Positions 58,690 through 64,000 of a DNA stretch of 64,000 nt are shown here, piece by piece. The notes beneath the pieces were generated by a model, which saw only the letters and a list, made by a program, of their open reading frames with translations, made no database searches and was not told the DNA's origin. The DNA comes from Pseudomonas sp. CFII64 (GTDB lineage: Bacteria > Pseudomonadota > Gammaproteobacteria > Pseudomonadales > Pseudomonadaceae): positions 1 to 64,000 of the forward strand of contig NZ_ATLO01000015.1 of assembly GCF_000416235.1 (NCBI RefSeq), in the 5' to 3' direction. Each line of letters starts with the position of its first letter. The stretch's first letter is position 1. Position numbers and translations under genes: made by a program.

Positions 58690-60849
58690 TCAACTGATGC
58701 TGGTCAACAACTCCCGAGCCATTTGTTGATGCTCCTCGTCGGCATCTTCCATGACTTCCAGCAACAACTCCCTGGCAGACTCGAAGTCGCCGTCGTCGAT
58801 CAACACTTGCGCCTGGTTGATCTTGCTCAACGGGGCTTCGTCCATATCGAGCAGGTCAAATTCCGATGAGTCGTCCATGAAGCCATCCAGGAACGCATCG
58901 TCCAGGGAATCATTGTTGGATTGCACGATGGGTTCAGCATCGTCGAAGTCACTCAGGAACTGGTCATCCTGGATCTCGAACACTTCCGGCAACTCCGTCA
59001 GGTTGGACGAAAAAGCCAGATCTTCCTCAATGACCGGCTCCTCGACCTCGGGTTTGCCGCGCAAGGGTTTCGGGCTGTCGAACGGATCGACCAGATCCCA
59101 TTCGGCATCCATGGACAAGTCGTCAAGGTTCAGCTGGAATTCGTCGCCAGATTCCGGATTCAGCGCCGCTGCGGCGGTTTCGTCCAGTTGCGCGGGCTCA
59201 GGTTCAGCCAGCGGGATAGCCGCCACTGTCGCCGGTACGATCAGCGGTGCAGCAGACGCTTCCACGGATTTGAGCTGTGGATAACGGTTGCGCAGGTCCG
59301 CCAGGGTTTGCGGGTCGACGCCGTGCTCCAGCGCACTTTGCTCTTCACTGGCAAAGCCTGGCGCATCACCCTGCTCCGCCAGCAGTTCAAGAATTTTGAG
59401 GCGAATATCGGTGCGCTGTGGATCACGCTGCAGAGCGCCGCGCAAAATCCCCAGGGCTTCGGCAAATCGACCATAAGCGATGTAAATGCTCACACCATCC
59501 AGCGCATCGGGCGCCGCGTTGGCCTTGGGCGCAGCGGCAATCGGCCGAGGGGCGTTCTGGGAAATCTCCGGCTGGACAACTCGCGAGGCCATGACCGGCG
59601 CGTCATAAACCGAAGTCTCCGGGGCCTGCGCAGGTTTGATCAGCGGCGAATCTGCAGGGATTGCGCCCGCTAGATGTTGCTGCTTGCGCCGATTGCGCCG
59701 TACCGAGTAAGCCAGGGCGAGCAGCAACAACAGAACCAGGATTGCCCCCGGCAGCATCAGCGATGACAGCAATGAATCCTCTTCAGGCTCAACCACCACA
59801 GGCGGCGTAGTGCTTACGGGTAAAGGCGCGATGACCGGTGCGCTTGGCGCCGGTGCCGTGGCTCTTTCGGAGAGCTGGGTTTGCAGACCGACGATCTGCC
59901 GATCCTTGCCGGTCATTTGTTCTTGCAGCGCCGCGATCTGGCCTTTCAAATCATCCAGATTTTTGTTCAACAGTTGATTTTCAACGGCAGCGGTAGCCAG
60001 TTGTTCCGCGCTGCGTTGCACATCGGCAGGCAACGCGGCGGCATTGGCTGGCGCGGCGGGAACAGCTGCCGGCGCTGCATTGCGAGCGCTGGGCACCACG
60101 GCGGCGTCGGGCAGTAACAGGTTTTGCCCGACTTTCAGGACGCTGCCTTTACCGTTGGCGAACGCTTGCGGGTTCAACGCCTGGATGCCATCGGCCATTC
60201 GCGCCGCCGAAGCATTTGCACCATTGCCCTGCACGCGGCGGGCAATCGAATCCAGCGTATCGCCGCTGGCAACGGCGTAACGCTTGTCCTGAGAAGTCGC
60301 GGGGGGCGCGATCGGCATACGTGACTCAGGGGCTGCCTGCACCGCCGAATCTCTGCTCCGGCCGCTTGTCGCGGCCAGACCTGCCGGCGAGGTCGCCGGG
60401 TCGAGTAGCACGGTGTATTCATGCAGCAGATTGCCGTTCGGACGGACCACTTGCACAAGGAAATTCAGATAGGGTTCGGTGACCGGCTTGGTGGAAACCA
60501 CGCGTATCACGCCGCGATTGCCTTTGATAATCGGGGTAAAGCGCAGATCGTTATAGAAGAAAACCCGCTCGACGCCGGCCTTGGCGAAATCTTCCACCGA
60601 GCCCAGCCTCGCAATGATGTCCTCGGCGCTCAACCCGCCGGTTTCGACCAGTTCGATGTCGGCATTCAACGGCTGATTCAGCGCGGAATGCAGGGTGATG
60701 TCACCCATTCCCAATGCCGATGCAATGGACGCATGCAGCATCGAGACCGATGAAATGGCCGCCAGCAAGGCGGTTTGGCGCAGCGTTTTGCCCATGTGAC
60801 TGGCGTGACGACGATAGCCCAGCGCAGCAGCCTGAAAACTCTTCAGCAT
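58690..60849 (-). CDS. second FimV-like protein
   Basis: About 719 residues with the FimV plan: signal peptide after a basic start (cleavage near residue 46), FimV N-terminal domain (about 48-150), LysM (190-248), coiled coil (280-330), one membrane segment (361-383), an acidic cytoplasmic region with a TPR-like part, and a C-terminal motif (about 672-719) like that of FimV. It is shorter than the fimV product at 12712-15471 and differs throughout. ATG 60849 has AAGGG; the frame is open 77 codons further but overlaps the MarR gene. ATG 60795 would put the signal peptide at the very start. A paralogous polar or peptidoglycan-binding scaffold is likely. Confidence 0.88.
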   Translation of the reverse strand: MLKSFQAAALGYRRHASHMGKTLRQTALLAAISSVSMLHASIASALGMGDITLHSALNQPLNADIELVETGGLSAEDIIARLGSVEDFAKAGVERVFFYNDLRFTPIIKGNRGVIRVVSTKPVTEPYLNFLVQVVRPNGNLLHEYTVLLDPATSPAGLAATSGRSRDSAVQAAPESRMPIAPPATSQDKRYAVASGDTLDSIARRVQGNGANASAARMADGIQALNPQAFANGKGSVLKVGQNLLLPDAAVVPSARNAAPAAVPAAPANAAALPADVQRSAEQLATAAVENQLLNKNLDDLKGQIAALQEQMTGKDRQIVGLQTQLSERATAPAPSAPVIAPLPVSTTPPVVVEPEEDSLLSSLMLPGAILVLLLLLALAYSVRRNRRKQQHLAGAIPADSPLIKPAQAPETSVYDAPVMASRVVQPEISQNAPRPIAAAPKANAAPDALDGVSIYIAYGRFAEALGILRGALQRDPQRTDIRLKILELLAEQGDAPGFASEEQSALEHGVDPQTLADLRNRYPQLKSVEASAAPLIVPATVAAIPLAEPEPAQLDETAAAALNPESGDEFQLNLDDLSMDAEWDLVDPFDSPKPLRGKPEVEEPVIEEDLAFSSNLTELPEVFEIQDDQFLSDFDDAEPIVQSNNDSLDDAFLDGFMDDSSEFDLLDMDEAPLSKINQAQVLIDDGDFESARELLLEVMEDADEEHQQMARELLTSIS

Positions 60850-60955
60850 ACAGACCCTTATGGAAACCAAAGCAGGCTTCTCGGCATGTTCAATATAAAG
60901 CGCAGACTTCATCGCCTGATGAGCACAAGTATGAGCGAGAAGCCGCTCGCCCGCC

Positions 60956-61390
60956 TCAGGATCTTTCGAGGTTAGCCTGAATTTGCGCATGAACACGCAT
61001 GCAGGTGCGCAGATCTTCTTCGTCGATACCGTTGAACACCTCGATACGCAGCGCCGTGGCGATGGCTTCGATTTTTTCAATCAGCGGCAGGGCGGTGTCG
61101 CAGAGGACGATTTTCTTCGCGCGTCGATCTTCCAGTACCGCCTGACGTTGCACCAACCCTTGGGTTTCCAGGCTGTCGAGCAAACGTGCCAGGGTTGGGC
61201 CTTCAACCGCAACGCTTTGCGCCAGCTCGCGCTGCGTAGGTGGTTCCTTGAAGCGGGCCAGATGCAGCAACACCAGCCACCGGGCCTGGGACAGCCCCAT
61301 GTCAGCCAATCGTCGGTCAAGCTCGGCTCGCCACCCGCGGGTGATTTGCGCAAGTTGCATACCGAAACGATGTTCATCAGTCATTGGCAT
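60956..61390 (-). CDS. MarR-family transcriptional regulator
   Basis: About 144 residues with the MarR winged helix: LSQARWLVLLHLARF, then TQRELAQSVAVEGPTLARLL and the wing with DRRAKKI. It resembles the SlyA branch. It is transcribed toward the FimV-like gene, whose start is 106 bases downstream. Start may be ATG 61390 or 61384; the frame is open further. Ligand and targets unknown. Confidence 0.9.
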   Translation of the reverse strand: MPMTDEHRFGMQLAQITRGWRAELDRRLADMGLSQARWLVLLHLARFKEPPTQRELAQSVAVEGPTLARLLDSLETQGLVQRQAVLEDRRAKKIVLCDTALPLIEKIEAIATALRIEVFNGIDEEDLRTCMRVHAQIQANLERS

Positions 61391-61507
61391 AGAAAACTCA
61401 TGGTTGAAACTAATTATTAGCCAGCTAACCATGGACCCCGGACGGTGGCAAGTTTCCTGCTGTGTCCTTTGGTCGCAGTACTGTCAACGCCTGGGCTGCA
61501 GCGAATC

Positions 61508-63634
61508 TCAGACTTCGAATTCGGACTGCAACGCAGCGCGCACGCAATACAACACACCTTCGGGAACGCGCCCGCTGAACTGTTCGGCAATGGCCGCAAC
61601 CGGCGGCAGTTCGCCCTCGCCATCCAGGAAGGCATCCTGAACTTCACCCAGCAGGTCTTCCGGCAGATCAAGGGCCTGTTCAAGGGATAACTGCTGCTTG
61701 CCGATGGCCTCGGCAAGCATGGTGTAGACGTTTTTCTCCGAACATTGCAGCTGACCGGCAATCTGCATCGGGGTCATCCCGGCCCGGGCCAGACTGATCA
61801 GTTCATGACGCACGTCGGCAACCACTTTCGGCGCCTCGGCGGTGCCGCTCAGCACCTCAAGGAACGCCTGACCATAGCGCTCCAGCTTGCGCGCGCCGAC
61901 GCCGCTGACCTGCGCCATGTCCGACAAGGTGTCGGGTTTGCTGCGCAGCATCTCCAGCAAGGTGGAATCCGGGAAAATTACATAAGGCGGCACGCCGTGT
62001 TCTTCGGCCAGCTTGCGACGCAAGGCGCGCAAGGCTTCCCATTGCTCGCGCTCTTCGCCACGCACCAGTTGACTGGCCGGGCTGGAGCCGCCTTTGGCAG
62101 TGGTTTGCGGTTTCAGGTCGCGACGCAACTCAAGGCTGACTTCGCCGCGCAATAAAGGCCGACAGGTATCACTCAGGCGCAAGCCGCCGTAGCCTTCCAG
62201 ATCGATATCCGCCAGCCCGCGCGCGACCAGTTGCCGGAACAACGAACGCCACTCGCCTTCGGAGCGATCCTTGCCGACGCCAAACACGGCCAGGTGCTGA
62301 TGGCCGAAGCTCTGCACCTTGTCGTTGGACTTGCCCAGCAGCACGTCGACCAGATGCCCGACGCCGTAGCGCTGCCCGGTGCGATAGATCGCGGAAAGCG
62401 CCTGTCGTGCCGGTTCGGTGGCGTCCCAGGTCTGCACGCCATCCACGCAGTTGTCGCAATGCCCGCAAGGTTCGGGCATGTCTTCGTCGAAGTAGGCCAG
62501 CAGGGTCTGACGACGGCAGCGGGTTTCTTCGCACAAGGCCAGCATGGCATCGAGCTTGTGTTGTTCCAGACGCTTGTGCCGTTCATCGCCTTCGGAGTTT
62601 TGCAGCATCTGCTTGAGCATCACCACGTCTTGCAAACCGTAGGTCATCCAGGCATCGGCCGGCAAACCGTCGCGGCCGGCGCGCCCGGTTTCCTGGTAGT
62701 ACGCCTCCAGCGACTTGGGCAAATCCATGTGCGCGACGAAGCGAACGTTGGGTTTGTCGATGCCCATGCCGAAAGCAATGGTCGCCACCATGATCAAGCC
62801 TTCCTCATTAAGGAAGCGTTTCTGGTTGGCAGACCGGGTTTCAGACGGCAGACCCGCGTGATAAGGCAGCGCCGGATATTTGTTGTCGCAGAGAAACGCG
62901 GCAACTTCGTCGACTTTCTTGCGCGACAGGCAATAAACGATGCCCGCGTCGCTGCGCCGTTCGGAGAGAAACGCCAGCAACTGCTTGCGTTGCTGCTCCT
63001 TGGGCACGATGCGGTAAAAAATATTCGGCCGGTCGAAACTGGACAGAAACCGCTCGGCATTCTGCAAATGCAGGCGCGTAACGATCTCTTCACGGGTCCG
63101 TTTGTCGGCGGTGGCGGTCAGGGCGATGCGCGGAACGTCGGGAAACAGTTCGGCCAACTGGCCGAGTTTCAGGTATTCAGGCCGGAAATCATGGCCCCAT
63201 TGGGATACGCAGTGGGCTTCATCGATGGCGAACAGGCCGATCTGCAGGTTTTGCAAAAACGCCAACATGCGCGGCTGGACCAGACGTTCCGGGGCCAGAT
63301 AGAGCATTTTGACCTCGCCCAGACGAATCCGGTTGGCCAGGTCACGTTGCTGTTCGGCGCTGAGGGTCGAGTTCAACGCCGCGGCGGACACCCCCAATTC
63401 CTCAAGCGTCGCCACCTGGTCGTCCATCAAGGCGATCAACGGTGATACCACGACTGTCAGGCCGTCGCGCAACAGTCCGGGAACCTGGAAGCACAAGGAC
63501 TTGCCGCCGCCGGTGGGCATCAGCACCAAGGCGTCGCCGCCGTTGGCCACGCGTTCAATAATGGCACCCTGGCGACCACGAAAGCTGTCATAGCCGAAGA
63601 TGTCTTTAAGTACGCGTTGTGCCTGTTCGAGCAT
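61508..63634 (-). CDS. recQ: ATP-dependent DNA helicase RecQ
   Basis: A 708-residue SF2 helicase for recombination and fork repair. Walker A PTGGGKS is at 40-46, the DEAH box with the aromatic loop [13 protein letters not shown], a zinc-binding cluster (CxxxxC...CGHCDNC), the RQC winged helix, and an HRDC domain near 520-600. About 100 residues more than E. coli RecQ follow at the C-terminus, including a helix-turn-helix-like SEKNVYTML segment; this length is usual in Pseudomonas. I start at ATG 63634, where the family begins MLEQAQRVL. Confidence 0.96.
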   Translation of the reverse strand: MLEQAQRVLKDIFGYDSFRGRQGAIIERVANGGDALVLMPTGGGKSLCFQVPGLLRDGLTVVVSPLIALMDDQVATLEELGVSAAALNSTLSAEQQRDLANRIRLGEVKMLYLAPERLVQPRMLAFLQNLQIGLFAIDEAHCVSQWGHDFRPEYLKLGQLAELFPDVPRIALTATADKRTREEIVTRLHLQNAERFLSSFDRPNIFYRIVPKEQQRKQLLAFLSERRSDAGIVYCLSRKKVDEVAAFLCDNKYPALPYHAGLPSETRSANQKRFLNEEGLIMVATIAFGMGIDKPNVRFVAHMDLPKSLEAYYQETGRAGRDGLPADAWMTYGLQDVVMLKQMLQNSEGDERHKRLEQHKLDAMLALCEETRCRRQTLLAYFDEDMPEPCGHCDNCVDGVQTWDATEPARQALSAIYRTGQRYGVGHLVDVLLGKSNDKVQSFGHQHLAVFGVGKDRSEGEWRSLFRQLVARGLADIDLEGYGGLRLSDTCRPLLRGEVSLELRRDLKPQTTAKGGSSPASQLVRGEEREQWEALRALRRKLAEEHGVPPYVIFPDSTLLEMLRSKPDTLSDMAQVSGVGARKLERYGQAFLEVLSGTAEAPKVVADVRHELISLARAGMTPMQIAGQLQCSEKNVYTMLAEAIGKQQLSLEQALDLPEDLLGEVQDAFLDGEGELPPVAAIAEQFSGRVPEGVLYCVRAALQSEFEV

Positions 63635-63810
63635 AAAAACCCCAGATTGTCCTGCTGCACTGCAAAGCGCGGCAGTATACCCGACCGCATAAAGGCAAAG
63701 GACAGCGGCGACACGAGCGGTCGAAATTAACCTCAAACGGCCTCGCCGCTGGCGCCCACGGCTCTCAGAGCCTAGAATTCAGCATCGTTTATTTCCAAGG
63801 TAGTCTTTCA

Positions 63811-64000
63811 ATGTCCTTCGCTGAGCAACTAAACCGCCTGCAAGCCTTCCTCGATGCCGATGAGCTGCATGACGAGGCGCTGGACTACGTGGCCGCTCAC
63901 GGCTACATGACCGCCCTGTCCATCTGTGCCGAAACCGTTCCCGAGCGTGAATGGATCGATGCCTTGTTCTCCGAGCCGCCGCATTACGAAAGTGACGCCC
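63811..64000 (+). CDS. UPF0149/YecA-like protein, cut by window edge
   Basis: The first 63 codons of a gene that continues beyond the window. It begins MSFAEQLNRLQAFLDADELHDEALDY and so on: I shorten to the recognisable DELHDEALDYVAAHGYMTAL, typical of YecA/UPF0149 proteins (often with a C-terminal SEC-C zinc motif, not visible here). Divergent from recQ. Function of the family is unclear. Confidence 0.8.
   Translation, partial: MSFAEQLNRLQAFLDADELHDEALDYVAAHGYMTALSICAETVPEREWIDALFSEPPHYESDA

Overview
The window is a piece of a Pseudomonas chromosome, most likely from the fluorescens/syringae side of the genus. The grounds are gene order, protein sequences and two families of short palindromic intergenic repeats. 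Gene density is high, nearly all genes are core housekeeping functions, and I see no prophage, integrative element, insertion sequence, CRISPR array or toxin-antitoxin locus. I do not see a clear new multi-gene system. The most unusual items are a metallo-beta-lactamase-fold protein with an altered metal motif, a cysteine-less aspartate-semialdehyde dehydrogenase homologue, a second FimV-like protein, an sRNA locus matching RgsA, and several apparent breaks in the usual Pseudomonas gene order.

Layout. 1-3.0 kb: a lipoprotein, then a divergent LysR regulator / MBL-fold protein pair. 3.08-3.5 kb: a tRNA operon on the minus strand (Val-TAC, Asp-GTC, Asp-GTC). 3.7-16.6 kb (all minus): the usg-fimV-truA-trpF-accD-folC-dedD-like-cvpA-purF-metZ-SDR run, joining biosynthesis of tryptophan, fatty acids, folate, purines and methionine with the polar hub protein FimV. 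16.7-18.7 kb: DUF1285, a DUF4823 lipoprotein and a TetR regulator, followed by the plus-strand sRNA rgsA. 19.0-29.2 kb (all minus): the yceD-rpmF-plsX-fabD-fabG-acpP-fabF-pabC-mltG-tmk-holB-pilZ-tatD cluster for fatty acid, cell wall and DNA synthesis.

29.3-36.7 kb: maf, then convergent sppA-HAD-rluC, then divergent rne with a roughly 650-nt leader. 36.7-44.8 kb (minus): comEC-exbB-exbD-lpxK-Trm112-like-kdsB-murB, ending in an unexpected xdhC-mocA-like pair. 44.8-45.4 kb is gene-free and holds an interspersed repeat. 45.4-50.3 kb (minus): PHP nuclease, Sua5-like protein, scpA, scpB, a DUF1289 protein and rluB.

50.4-57.4 kb (mostly plus): ispZ/yciB, a YciI protein, a coiled-coil membrane protein, a CpxR-type regulator, a Spy/CpxP-like protein and a CpxA-type kinase, a nitroreductase (minus), a TrkH potassium transporter and a DUF962 protein. 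57.4-63.6 kb (minus): an LpxH-type phosphoesterase, a SelT/Rdx-like protein, a second FimV-like protein, a MarR regulator and RecQ. A UPF0149/YecA-like gene runs off the right edge.

Start codons were adjusted where family length or a Shine-Dalgarno sequence argued against the longest frame. Functions come from recognising families by eye; no database search was run.
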